Shown piece after piece: positions 6,752 through 13,482 of a stretch of 40,590 nucleotides of DNA. The stretch is from positions 1 to 40,590 of the IMG/VR virus record IMGVR_UViG_3300021964_000168; one strand, given 5' to 3'. Below the pieces are notes generated by a model. The model searched no databases, was not told where the DNA came from, and worked only from the letters and a program-made list of their open reading frames with translations. Each line of letters begins with the position of its first letter. Position 1 is the stretch's first letter. Source of the stretch: a virus. The position numbers and the translations under genes were made by a program.

Positions 6752-6964
6752 TTAAAATCCCTGCGCATTATGCGCACCAATTTTCCTGCGTGCGTGATCA
6801 GGGCGTGTGATGTAGGGAGGTAAGTCAGTCAGTCCTTCCTCACGTCTGCGGTTGAGCAAGGCAGTGCCTTGCGAAGGTGCGTATGTGGTGCAGATGTGAT
6901 GCACTTGCGTTACGGCTTTGCCGTTAACACTCTTTAACATTTGCCTGATTTGGCGATTTCGCAT
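6752..6964 (-). CDS. Possible small basic protein
   Basis: The frame encodes 70 residues, MRNRQIRQMLKSVNGKAV..., rich in Arg and His and ending in ARRKIGAHNAQGF. Amino-acid composition looks protein-like, unlike the frames in the G/T-rich tract next door. It is separated from the gene at 6669 by about 80 bases and has no obvious promoter or overlap coupling. An internal ATG (MLKSVNGKA) at 6940 is an alternative start. No domain recognised. Confidence 0.4.
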   Translation of the reverse strand: MRNRQIRQMLKSVNGKAVTQVHHICTTYAPSQGTALLNRRREEGLTDLPPYITRPDHARRKIGAHNAQGF

Positions 6965-7041
6965 TTTAAGGGGTGCTGAGTGGCTCGAAAGGGGGGCTGA
7001 TGTATTTGGGGTAAGGCGACACCGAGAAAGTATATAGATAT

Positions 7042-7066
7042 CCCTATAGCACTACGTACTATAGGG
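7042..7066. repeat. Inverted repeat CCCTATAG ... CTATAGGG
   Basis: CCCTATAG (7042-7049) and CTATAGGG (7059-7066) form an 8-bp stem around CACTACGTA, inside an AT-rich stretch of TATA runs. A third copy of CCCTATAG lies at 7748-7755, so the motif flanks the whole G/T-rich tract. Confidence 0.55.
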
Positions 7067-7111
7067 TATATATATAGAAAAAAGTTGAGAAAAACAAGCC
7101 CAAAAACACGC

Positions 7112-7153
7112 TTTAACAAAACTTTAACAGCGCATTTTAACAAGGCTTTAACA
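7112..7153 (+). repeat. Four TTTAACA iteron-like repeats
   Basis: TTTAACA occurs at 7112, 7123, 7136 and 7147, start-to-start spacing 11, 13 and 11 bases, roughly one helical turn. A further single copy is at 6933. Phased short repeats beside an AT-rich stretch and a strand-composition shift are typical of initiator or regulator binding arrays. No replication gene is in the window to confirm this. Confidence 0.5.
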
Positions 7154-7159
7154 GAATTT

Positions 7160-7747
7160 TTTTGTATTCACGTGTGTGGGCAGGCGTGCAGGCAGGTGGG
7201 CACCTGGATCCGTGCGTGTGCGCGTATATGTAGGTGTGCCCGAGCGAGGGCGCGTACAGCGTGTGTAGGCATGCGTGGGGGCGCGAGTGTGTACATGTGT
7301 GAGTGGGTGCGAGCGCATGCCCGTAGTGAGCGTGTGGGGGTGCGTATGTGTGTGTATGTACACGAGGCGATTTTCAGCCGTTTTAAGGGACTTTCTCCTT
7401 TCTGGTGGTATCAGTGTACCACTTGGGGCGGTCATGCTCTTAGATGGCTTGTGAGGTTCTTCAGTGTGCCTCCATTGGTGGGGTGCGGTGGTGGTTTGTG
7501 GGGTTGGGTGGTGTGTGTGGGCGTGTATTGTTCGCCCCTCCCTTGTATGTGGGGGCGGGTGCGGGGCTGTGGGTGCACCTTCGGGGGCGGTGTGTACCTA
7601 TGCGCCCCTGCGCAAGCATGCGTGCGTACATGCACGGCTGCGTACGTGTGCACTCGTGCGCTCAAACGCCCAAACCTGTGTGCGTTCTTGCGTACGGACG
7701 CACCCCCGTCTGCGCCCGGATGCGTTCGGGTGTGCGCGCGCCAGCGC
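7160..7747. other. Gene-free G/T-rich tract with G-quadruplex motif
   Basis: The plus strand is dominated by GTGTG, GCGTGC and GGTGG words. The right third (about 7640-7747) shifts toward C. Long frames occur in several phases on both strands, but their translations are dominated by Cys, Arg, Gly, Val or His/Thr/Pro and look like no protein. A canonical G-quadruplex motif lies at 7551-7573 (G-runs of 5, 3, 4 and 3 with loops of 1, 3 and 4). A 6-bp hairpin, GTGGTA/TACCAC, is at 7405-7422. Alternating purine-pyrimidine runs could adopt Z-DNA. I see no gene; origin or packaging/control function is plausible. Confidence 0.6.
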
Positions 7748-7988
7748 CCCTATAGTATATTATCCCCATCCCGATTATTTCTCAGCAATTTTTTCGAGTG
7801 TATGCCAGAGCATATAAAAAAGGACAAGACCTTTACATTGTATGTCACTGCATATAACATCGCAATTCGCGAATCGCGATACTGCTGATCTGTTGAAGGC
7901 GAATGCCTGCGAAATTTTGAGCAAAATAGGGGCCCTTGGAAACCGAGCACCTTACGATTAGTTCAAGACTGTCCATGTAAGCGTTTAG

Positions 7989-8019
7989 TAATCCATTGTA
8001 GCCTGGGGGCTATGGATTA
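7989..8019. other. Strong bulged hairpin
   Basis: TAATCCA (7989-7995) pairs with TGGATTA (8013-8019), and TAGCC (7999-8003) with GGCTA (8008-8012) around TGGG, leaving a TTG bulge on one side. No U-tract follows on either strand, so it is not a standard terminator. It lies about 90 bases beyond the stop of the leftward membrane-protein gene. The rest of 7756-8111 shows no gene; a smaller hairpin, CGTAC/GTACG, lies near 8036-8056. Confidence 0.45.
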
Positions 8020-8111
8020 TAAACTTCTGTTCAGTACGTACTTCGTTAGTACGGTGTGAAGGTACAGCATATTTTCGAGAATGTCAATAGGATAAAATAC
8101 CTAATGATGGA

Positions 8112-8276
8112 TTATTCCTTCTTAAACCCCTCAATCATCTTCTCAATGATGTAAATTCCCACCACACAGAACAGTGCGAAGAACAATCCAGTGATGATTC
8201 GGTTCTGCTGTGAAGCCAATGCCCCAGAAACGAACGCTGCTGCGGCTGGTTTGATGTACTCTTTGATGTTTTCCAT
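8112..8276 (-). CDS. Small single-span membrane protein, holin-like
   Basis: The frame encodes 54 residues starting MENIKEYIKPAAAAFV. There is a short helical N-terminal part, one hydrophobic segment at about 29-44 (TGLFFALFCVVGIYII) and a charged tail, EKMIEGFKKE. Its ATG overlaps the stop of the DUF5675-like gene (TAATG at 8274-8278). A tiny membrane protein coupled to a possibly cell-wall-active protein suggests a holin with its lysis partner, but this rests on size, topology and position only. Confidence 0.55.
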   Translation of the reverse strand: MENIKEYIKPAAAAFVSGALASQQNRIITGLFFALFCVVGIYIIEKMIEGFKKE

Positions 8277-8728
8277 TATGCGTAGTCTTCATATGTTATC
8301 CATACATCCTCTCCTTCCAGTAATGCGTCTGCAATTGGAGGATAGATGTCTTTATAGGCGTCAGTACTTCTTCCGATAGTACCTTTCATGTCCGCAGTGC
8401 GACCCACCAGCAAGCATCCTGCGGTGTCACGCTCTGTATTACCGATATGAATAAGGATATATTCAAAGTTCGGTACGTCTCTAACCCACAACATACCCTT
8501 GTGCATGTTAGGAAACTTCTCTGTGTAGCGCTTATGGTGGCCACCTACCTTTCTCAACGTGATACGGTAACGCCCCATAGGGATCCTGGTCTCTGCCATA
8601 ACCTTCTCATCACGGTGTTCATCTTCTAATGTAAAGCAAAGGAACTTCCTTTCCTCTCCAGATGTTTCAAACAGCGCTCCAATAGTGAAGTCATCTTCGC
8701 TGTATAGTCTTTTTACAAGTAATTCCAT
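8276..8728 (-). CDS. DUF5675-like protein, possible cell-wall-active enzyme
   Basis: The protein has 150 residues from the ATG at 8728 (MELLVKRLYSEDDFTIG); a GTG two codons upstream is less likely. Its layout resembles the phage-associated DUF5675 family: a beta-rich start, FTLEDEHRDEKV near residue 35, PMGRYRITLR near 50, and a conserved HIGNTERDTAGCLLVG near 95-110. His and Cys in this last motif recall a catalytic pair of L,D-transpeptidase type, which is only an analogy. Translationally coupled to the holin-like gene downstream, so a lysis role is plausible. A TACCTTTG box ends 5 bases before the ATG. Confidence 0.6.
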   Translation of the reverse strand: MELLVKRLYSEDDFTIGALFETSGEERKFLCFTLEDEHRDEKVMAETRIPMGRYRITLRKVGGHHKRYTEKFPNMHKGMLWVRDVPNFEYILIHIGNTERDTAGCLLVGRTADMKGTIGRSTDAYKDIYPPIADALLEGEDVWITYEDYA

Positions 8729-8733
8729 AGTCA

Positions 8734-8741
8734 CAAAGGTA
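8734..8741 (-). promoter_or_regulatory. Promoter -7 box TACCTTTG (leftward)
   Basis: The minus strand reads TACCTTTG and then five bases to the ATG at 8728. It fits the Bacteroidetes TAnnTTTG box and would start transcription at or next to the start codon. It is back-to-back with the rightward box at 8745-8752. Confidence 0.55.
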
Positions 8742-8744
8742 CCT

Positions 8745-8752
8745 TATATTTG
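8745..8752 (+). promoter_or_regulatory. Promoter -7 box TATATTTG (rightward, leaderless)
   Basis: TATATTTG is followed by exactly four bases (TTAT) and the ATG at 8757. No clear TTG element is visible at -33. Predicted transcription start coincides with the start codon. Confidence 0.6.
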
Positions 8753-8756
8753 TTAT

Positions 8757-9323
8757 ATGGATTTAATAGAACTATACAACAAGGGGTACGCTACATGTTC
8801 AGACAAGGGAAATGTACATACCTACATACAGGACTACTACTCTAAGGAGTTTACAGCGCCTAAGAAGGTAAAGAACGTATTAGAGATAGGTATTATGCAT
8901 GGTGGTAGCATCATGTTATGGCACGAATGGTTTACAGAAGCCAACATCGTGGGTATGGATATCGCAGAAGATGCACTCGAATATCTTGAGAAGAATAAGA
9001 AGGGAAATGAGTATAACCGTATTTCTACGCATATACTCGATGCATATACGCAAGAGGGACTGGATTTATTCGAGGACGACTACTTCGACTACATTATAGA
9101 CGATGGACCACACTCTCTCCCGTCCCAGGAGTATGCTGTAAAGCATTATCTTCGCAAGGTAAAGCCTGGTGGTAAACTAATTATCGAAGACGTACAGGAC
9201 GTAAAGTGGTTTGATAACCTTCGTGCGGCCGCAGACAAGAGTTTAGTGGAGGGTACAGAAGAGGTGAAGTTAAACATCAAGCGCAGATATGATGATATGA
9301 TATTCGTCGTAACCAGAAAGTAA
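8757..9323 (+). CDS. Class I SAM-dependent methyltransferase
   Basis: The protein has 188 residues from the ATG at 8757; the frame is open upstream to 8685, but the promoter box and the start MDLIELYNKG favour 8757. Motif I is NVLEIGIMHGGSIMLWHEWF near residue 40, with an acidic motif II in IVGMDIAEDALEYL. FDYIIDDGPHSLPSQE near 105-120 follows, and KPGGKLIIEDV is the post-motif strand. The IDDGPHS element and length resemble antibiotic and sugar O-methyltransferases of the TylF/CmcI type, where Asp and His bind a metal. The target is unknown; methylation of a glycan on a fibre or host surface is possible given the glycosyltransferase later in the genome. It ends one base into the next ATG. 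Confidence 0.75.
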   Translation: MDLIELYNKGYATCSDKGNVHTYIQDYYSKEFTAPKKVKNVLEIGIMHGGSIMLWHEWFTEANIVGMDIAEDALEYLEKNKKGNEYNRISTHILDAYTQEGLDLFEDDYFDYIIDDGPHSLPSQEYAVKHYLRKVKPGGKLIIEDVQDVKWFDNLRAAADKSLVEGTEEVKLNIKRRYDDMIFVVTRK

Positions 9324-9619
9324 TGAAGTACAGAAGCACACCAGGAGATCCAAAGAAGAAGAAAAGCATAGACCCGAGACGATTACGTAGTCTGAACCAG
9401 GGGGGTCCGTTCTATAAGGGCCGATACAGTGACCCAGATGTGGTAGATCAGATATTTGACCCGGAGACTTACGAGGTGATTGATGGTAAACTGTACTATA
9501 AAGACTCCGGTGAAGAAGCAGGTCCGGTTCCAGGGCCATATGCTGATTTACCAACAGGCAGAATAAAACCACACGAGAAGACTATATTAGATTACTTTAC
9601 AGCATTGTTTGGAAAATGA
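9323..9619 (+). CDS. Hypothetical 98-residue protein
   Basis: The N terminus is basic and Pro-rich (MKYRSTPGDPKKKKSIDPRR). A central FDPETYEVIDGKLYYKDSGEE follows, and the protein ends in a helix, ILDYFTALFGK. No domain is recognised. It is coupled to its neighbours by a one-base overlap upstream and a four-base overlap downstream (ATGA at 9616-9619), so it belongs to a three-gene unit led by the methyltransferase. Confidence 0.6.
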   Translation: MKYRSTPGDPKKKKSIDPRRLRSLNQGGPFYKGRYSDPDVVDQIFDPETYEVIDGKLYYKDSGEEAGPVPGPYADLPTGRIKPHEKTILDYFTALFGK

Positions 9620-9825
9620 AACTAAAGAAGACAAATAAGAGCATTAAGGTACCAGCACCAGATGGATACCACTGGATGACAGAGGGTGGTCGTCACTTTT
9701 TAATGAAGGGTGCATACAAACCACACAAAGGAGCATCACCAGAAGCGCCTTTCCGTTTGGTTACCCATGAGAAGGGTGAGCCAAATAGGGCTATGGATTC
9801 GGCTCGTCGTGCAAAGAAGAAGTAA
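9616..9825 (+). CDS. Small basic protein
   Basis: The protein is 69 residues, MKLKKTNKSIKVPAPDGYHWM..., with a Lys/Arg-rich start and end and a Trp/Tyr/His-rich middle (DGYHWMTEGGRHFLMKGAYKPHKG). This resembles the small basic proteins common in marine phage structural regions, but no named family is recognised. It overlaps the convergent regulator gene by 35 bases at its 3' end. Confidence 0.6.
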   Translation: MKLKKTNKSIKVPAPDGYHWMTEGGRHFLMKGAYKPHKGASPEAPFRLVTHEKGEPNRAMDSARRAKKK

Positions 9826-10258
9826 CCCAACGCTCTTCACCCCGCATTTTTCTATAATACCTGGCAACTAACAACCTGCCCTTCTGGGATAAGGCATACC
9901 GTACCCTGTAATTCATCTTGGTCTCGTCACGGAAGTAATGGTCTTCCATCGTATTGCTTGGCGTGAGTTTATCAAAGTGCTTGTACACGTATCCTTCACG
10001 CATCAGTGGGTACACAATCCTTTCTGATAACTTATTCTTACTCTTACCCATGGCGTCTGCTACGTATCTCAGAGTCCAGAACTCCAGATCATAGATAAAG
10101 AACAGGAACTCTATCTCTGCTTTACCCAGGTTATAGTTCTGCTTTGCATCTATATACAGTTTGTGAAGGTTCTTTAGACCGTTCTCCTGGATGTACTTCT
10201 TGTCAATCTTGGAGAACTCACGGAACTTCTTCTTTCGGCTTACAGTACTTTTCGGCAT
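9791..10258 (-). CDS. Winged-helix DNA-binding regulator (MarR-like)
   Basis: The protein has 155 residues from the ATG at 10258; an ATG at 10300 is open but would run through the promoter region and into the rightward gene. A basic N-terminal tail (SRKKKFREFSK) precedes a helix-turn-helix of the form WTLRYVADAMGKSKNKLSERIVYPLMREGYV, near residues 63-93. The wing YRVRYALSQKGRLLVARYY follows, matching MarR-type layout. It likely binds the short intergenic region with overlapping divergent promoters just upstream, and could time expression of the rightward fibre and virion genes. It is the only clear regulator in the window. Confidence 0.65.
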   Translation of the reverse strand: MPKSTVSRKKKFREFSKIDKKYIQENGLKNLHKLYIDAKQNYNLGKAEIEFLFFIYDLEFWTLRYVADAMGKSKNKLSERIVYPLMREGYVYKHFDKLTPSNTMEDHYFRDETKMNYRVRYALSQKGRLLVARYYRKMRGEERWVTSSLHDEPNP

Positions 10259-10263
10259 ATGAG

Positions 10264-10284
10264 TATCTTTGTTAGGTAAAAGTA
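10264..10284. promoter_or_regulatory. Overlapping divergent promoter boxes
   Basis: TATCTTTG on the plus strand (10264-10271) lies 19 bases before the ATG at 10291. On the minus strand TACTTTTA (10277-10284), a TAnnTTTA variant, lies 18 bases before the ATG at 10258. The whole divergent gap is 32 bases, so a regulator bound here would touch both promoters. Confidence 0.5.
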
Positions 10285-10290
10285 ATACAT

Positions 10291-11259
10291 ATGGCATCAC
10301 TTAGCGGAAATAAAATTAAGGACACCTACAACATCCTATTGAAACTCGAATCTGGAGAGGCGTCTTCAAGTGAACAAGTGGTAGAAGATGGCGCAGGAAA
10401 CGGCACTGCCCTCAAGTTATCTACCGACACTGTAGAGACTACAGGGGATTTAAAGATATCTGGCACACCATCAACCTCAACCAGCGATGTAAAAGCATTA
10501 ATGCTCAGTACATCCGGTGTAGTAGTGACACGTGACCTTAACACAAACCCTATTGGTACAGCGTCAATTACTGCAAATGCACCACTGTCTGCTACTGGTA
10601 GCACTGTTGAGTTAGATGATCCAGCAAATATCTCGCAGATTACCTCTCCCGCAGATAATGACAAGTACCTCATCTGGGATGAAAGTGCAAGCGAGTACAA
10701 GTATATTGAGCAAAGCGACTTGGCTTCTTCTATATCTGGCTCCATTGGAGTAACAACAGAGCAGTCTTTATATGCACGACCCAATAGTAGTAACGCTATA
10801 TCGAGCACTGCAATCGTTCCTATACAGATGGCGGAGATATATGGCGACTCTTCAGCGACTGGTTCTACTTCTGCTGCAACATCTTCAGTAGTGTTCGGCA
10901 CAGGAGCCGCGACTTTCTTGCAATTAGCACAAGTATCTGACCCAAGAGATACCATTCTATTAAACGAGAAGGCCGGGTATTACAGAATCACAGCATCTAT
11001 TGAGTTGGATTCTTCAGCGAATACTGACGTAGACCTACAGATATACGACTACAGTAGTGCTACATCGCTCGGTGATTCCTTTAGAACAGTGAAATCTGGT
11101 GAGACATACCATGCTCAATTCAGTATATTATACTACAGTGACGGGCTTGCTGGATATTACATCCAGATGAGAGCACAGGCAGGTGCTTCGGGTGTCACTG
11201 TAAATCAAGCAAATACGTTTGTACAAGTTGAGTATATTGGTACAAACGAATCTTTCTAA
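10291..11259 (+). CDS. Tail-fibre-like virion protein with C1q/TNF-like C terminus
   Basis: The 322-residue protein begins MASLSGNKIKDTYNILLKLESG, an N-terminal signature common in phage fibre and appendage proteins that anchor to the virion. The middle is Ser/Thr/Ala-rich repeating beta sequence. The last about 110 residues (ILLNEKAGYYRITASIEL... to FVQVEYIG) have the strand pattern of a C1q/TNF-like jelly roll, a trimerising receptor-binding domain. The collagen-like protein at 18471 ends in a domain of similar type. Probable role is host recognition. It is the first gene rightward of the divergent regulator and overlaps the next gene by one base. Confidence 0.6.
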   Translation: MASLSGNKIKDTYNILLKLESGEASSSEQVVEDGAGNGTALKLSTDTVETTGDLKISGTPSTSTSDVKALMLSTSGVVVTRDLNTNPIGTASITANAPLSATGSTVELDDPANISQITSPADNDKYLIWDESASEYKYIEQSDLASSISGSIGVTTEQSLYARPNSSNAISSTAIVPIQMAEIYGDSSATGSTSAATSSVVFGTGAATFLQLAQVSDPRDTILLNEKAGYYRITASIELDSSANTDVDLQIYDYSSATSLGDSFRTVKSGETYHAQFSILYYSDGLAGYYIQMRAQAGASGVTVNQANTFVQVEYIGTNESF

Positions 11260-11561
11260 TGACTCACAAGGATAGAATTGAATTTTTCCAATTACTTCGA
11301 CTTAAACTTGATGAAATAGAAGACATTATGGAAGCGTATGGAGGTAAACAACAGTTTCTTTCCATGTGGTGTTTCGGTGTGTATGTGCCAGAAAGCAAGC
11401 AAGACCCAGATCGCTATGAGATGATAGCAGGAATGCACATGGCTATGGAAGATGAATTTGATTTAATGGCTACCACTGTAGAGGAATGCTTCGAGGAACA
11501 CCGAAACAACCCAGATGACGAAGCGGATTCTGGAACAATTGACTACTGGTTAAATAAATAA
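11259..11561 (+). CDS. Hypothetical acidic protein
   Basis: The 100-residue protein starts MTHKDRIEFFQLLRLKLDEIED and is strongly acidic and helical (EDEFDLMATTVEECFEEHRNNPDDEAD). No membrane segment or domain recognised. It follows the fibre-like gene with a one-base stop/start overlap and precedes another small gene by a single base, indicating one transcript. Confidence 0.6.
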   Translation: MTHKDRIEFFQLLRLKLDEIEDIMEAYGGKQQFLSMWCFGVYVPESKQDPDRYEMIAGMHMAMEDEFDLMATTVEECFEEHRNNPDDEADSGTIDYWLNK

Positions 11562-11562
11562 A

Positions 11563-11802
11563 ATGGAACTTATTAGAAAAATCATCATCGGGCAGAACCC
11601 GAAGGATGCCATGGCTTATTACGTGGGCCAGCGTGCAGGAGACTCAATCATTGATTCAATAGTAATGGACGAAAGATGTTTTGTAAAACACGGAATTCGT
11701 CGCTATCTTGTATACATCTATAATGAGGACGAGGGCACCATGCTCTGGAAGACGATAGATGATATGCCAGTATTAATTGAACATGATTGTGACTTCAAAT
11801 GA
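11563..11802 (+). CDS. Hypothetical 79-residue protein
   Basis: The protein starts MELIRKIIIGQNPKDAMAYYVG and is mixed alpha/beta with a central DERCFVKHGIRRYLVYIYNEDEG. No family recognised. Its end overlaps the start of the oxygenase at 11799 by four bases (ATGA), so it is translationally coupled to it; a partner role with that oxygenase is possible but untested. Confidence 0.6.
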   Translation: MELIRKIIIGQNPKDAMAYYVGQRAGDSIIDSIVMDERCFVKHGIRRYLVYIYNEDEGTMLWKTIDDMPVLIEHDCDFK

Positions 11803-12347
11803 TTGTAATTGACGACTTTGTAAGAGACTATTCACTTCTAAAAGAGATAGAGGAGAATAAGGAAGAATTCTTTTCCGACAACGGAAACTACTATTGGTGG
11901 GACGGCTGGTGGGCTTCACCAGATGATACCTTAAAGAAAAGGCTCATTAAGTATTTGTGGGCAGACCGTTCGCCGTATGACCCTGTGACCATCTCTGGTT
12001 TTGAGTATTGGACAGGTCAGTTTGGTCCGGATAAGGGATCAGATTATCTCAATATGCATCTTGACAAGGACGAAGACCTATGGAAATCGCAGGGAGAACT
12101 ATCCAGTCCTATTGTCGGAACAGTCTTCTACCCTGTTCCTATGGATATAGAGGGTGGGTACTTAGAGATATTCAATCATGGTGTAGACAACGAGCCAGAA
12201 AGGATAGAAGCAAAGTTTAATAGGCTTATCATATTTGACGCAGGTGGCACACACCACAGGGTAACCAAGGTAACGAAAGGGTTACGTTCTGCAATTGCAG
12301 TCAACTTATGGGACCCAAAGCCAACAGGTAATCTAAAACAGGAATGA
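11799..12347 (+). CDS. Fe(II)/2-oxoglutarate-dependent oxygenase
   Basis: The 182-residue protein carries the full iron and co-substrate motif set: H87-x-D89 in LNMHLDKDED, distal H153 in THHRVTKV, and R163 in GLRSAIAVNLW, ten residues after the His, as expected for 2-oxoglutarate binding. EGGYLEIF near 118-125 is the typical strand between them. The size and pattern resemble phage 2OG-Fe(II) oxygenases related to prolyl hydroxylases. The substrate cannot be read from sequence. It is one of four such enzymes in the window and is coupled by overlaps to genes on both sides, directly before the co-chaperonin. Confidence 0.8.
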   Translation: MIVIDDFVRDYSLLKEIEENKEEFFSDNGNYYWWDGWWASPDDTLKKRLIKYLWADRSPYDPVTISGFEYWTGQFGPDKGSDYLNMHLDKDEDLWKSQGELSSPIVGTVFYPVPMDIEGGYLEIFNHGVDNEPERIEAKFNRLIIFDAGGTHHRVTKVTKGLRSAIAVNLWDPKPTGNLKQE

Positions 12348-13009
12348 AATCGCTACGTCATTTCTTAGTTCGTGTGCCAAACGTCACTAAGGACACCATA
12401 GAGATTAATGGTGAGACCATGTATCTGGACACTAAGTTCGATGAGTTCAATCACAGGACTATGGACGGGGAGGTTGTCGCCACTCCTGCTAAATACGAAA
12501 CAGAAGTAGAGGTAGGAGACACCATGTATTTTCATCACCATGTAGTACTCGGGGGTAATCACCTCATGCTGTCTGATGAGACCACTCAGTTAGAAGAAAC
12601 AAAGAAGCGTGGTCAGTTCATTGACCCAGACGATGACATCTATGTAGTGTACTACGACGGTAATCGTGATCCTATATCCACACAAGCCTACGCATTCAAG
12701 AGTAAAAGAACCGGAGAGATTCGGTTACTTAGTGATTGGATTTTCCTTGTACCAGAAGACCAGGAAGAACCAGAGGAGGAAGAATACGAATTCGGAGACC
12801 ATGTGATATACCTTCTCCCAAAGAAAGAGGAACCGGAGGAGAAGTTTGGTTATGTGAAGTGGTCTTCACCTAAGTTGGAAGAACTCGGCTTAGAGCCAGG
12901 AGACAAGGTACTGATTAGAAAGAATGCCGACTACCAGATGGAGGTAGACGGAGAGAGGCTGTATAGAACTTATTTGAAATCAATCCATGGCAAGGTCGAA
13001 GAAGTATAA
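12344..13009 (+). CDS. GroES-like co-chaperonin, apparently two Cpn10-type domains
   Basis: The 221-residue protein ends with a Cpn10-like half: GYVKWSSPKLEELGLEPGD, KVLIRKNADYQMEVDGERLY and RTYLKSIHGKVEEV match the GroES pattern of a GD-K-VL...DGE-Y...I-hydrophobic motif. The first about 110 residues (FLVRVPN..., EVEVGDTMYFHHHVV) look like a diverged first Cpn10 domain. A Glu-rich linker (PEDQEEPEEEEYEFGD) joins them. Double or long co-chaperonins, such as T4 gp31 analogues, adapt the host GroEL to fold large capsid proteins. The usual mobile loop is replaced by a poorly recognisable segment. It overlaps the next gene by 23 bases. Confidence 0.65.
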   Translation: MKSLRHFLVRVPNVTKDTIEINGETMYLDTKFDEFNHRTMDGEVVATPAKYETEVEVGDTMYFHHHVVLGGNHLMLSDETTQLEETKKRGQFIDPDDDIYVVYYDGNRDPISTQAYAFKSKRTGEIRLLSDWIFLVPEDQEEPEEEEYEFGDHVIYLLPKKEEPEEKFGYVKWSSPKLEELGLEPGDKVLIRKNADYQMEVDGERLYRTYLKSIHGKVEEV

Positions 13010-13280
13010 CAACATTGATACCGCAGAGCGTTTGATGCAAGCGATGCAGATTGCTATAGAGAACATGATTAACGAGATACAGAAGCCCGTGGATCAAGAA
13101 CTCAGTGGCTCCCAAAGAAAGGCGGAGTTGCAATCTATAAAGCAAACAGCGGTCGATGCAAAAGAACTAATTGTTGAAAGAGAAAGACTTGAGCAACTCA
13201 TTAAAGGACTTAAGCAAGATGGAGAAATCAAAGAAGAACGAGACTACTCCGGAGGATTCGCAGAGCAATACTCCAAGTAG
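12987..13280 (+). CDS. Coiled-coil protein, possible small terminase subunit
   Basis: The 97-residue protein starts MARSKKYNNIDTAERLMQAM with a basic N terminus, followed by a long helical, Glu/Lys/Gln-rich stretch (RKAELQSIKQTAVDAKELIVERERLEQL) likely to be a coiled coil. It lies just before the large terminase gene, with only an opposite-strand lipoprotein between. Small terminases are typically short helical DNA-binding oligomers in this position. No helix-turn-helix is obvious, so the assignment is positional. Confidence 0.45.
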   Translation: MARSKKYNNIDTAERLMQAMQIAIENMINEIQKPVDQELSGSQRKAELQSIKQTAVDAKELIVERERLEQLIKGLKQDGEIKEERDYSGGFAEQYSK

Positions 13281-13304
13281 TCAAGTCTTCATTTACTGGG
13301 ATTA

Positions 13305-13448
13305 TTAGTACGTAGCCCAGTATGTAGTGTGTGAGTGTACGGCGGCGATATCACAGTCTTCAAAGACACAGGTTTGACCCGCTGTACTTGCGCTACTTGC
13401 GCAGGATGTAAGTGTACACACCACTACGAATAGAAATAGTTTCTTCAT
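13305..13448 (-). CDS. Small lipoprotein on the opposite strand
   Basis: A 47-residue frame begins MKKLFLFVVVCTLTSCASS: a two-Lys start, a hydrophobic core and a lipobox, LTSC, with Cys at residue 16. The mature part is about 31 residues with two further Cys (TCVFEDC). It fills the gap between the small terminase candidate and the large terminase and is transcribed against them. Phage lipoproteins of this size are often expressed alone to block a surface receptor or DNA entry. It ends near a stem, TACTGGG/CCCAGTA (about 13294-13322). No clear TAnnTTTG box is seen upstream. Confidence 0.6.
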   Translation of the reverse strand: MKKLFLFVVVCTLTSCASSASTAGQTCVFEDCDIAAVHSHTTYWATY

Positions 13449-13482
13449 AGTCCTGGTGTTAATTTAGTGTTAAGATAGTAAA

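Noticed and set aside
7551-7573. Assembly artefact or foreign insertion explaining the G/T-rich tract
   Set aside because: Flanking CCCTATAG repeats and phased TTTAACA motifs connect it to neighbouring sequence, and no transposase, terminal repeat or target duplication is visible; kept as native, though not proven.
7085-7888. Long plus-strand frame (267 codons) and several overlapping frames in the G/T-rich tract
   Set aside because: Translations are dominated by Cys, Arg, Gly and Val (or His/Thr/Pro on the other strand) with no protein-like pattern; open frames arise from the skewed composition.
7989-8019. Intrinsic terminator for the lysis-like pair
   Set aside because: The stem is strong, but neither strand has a following T-run.
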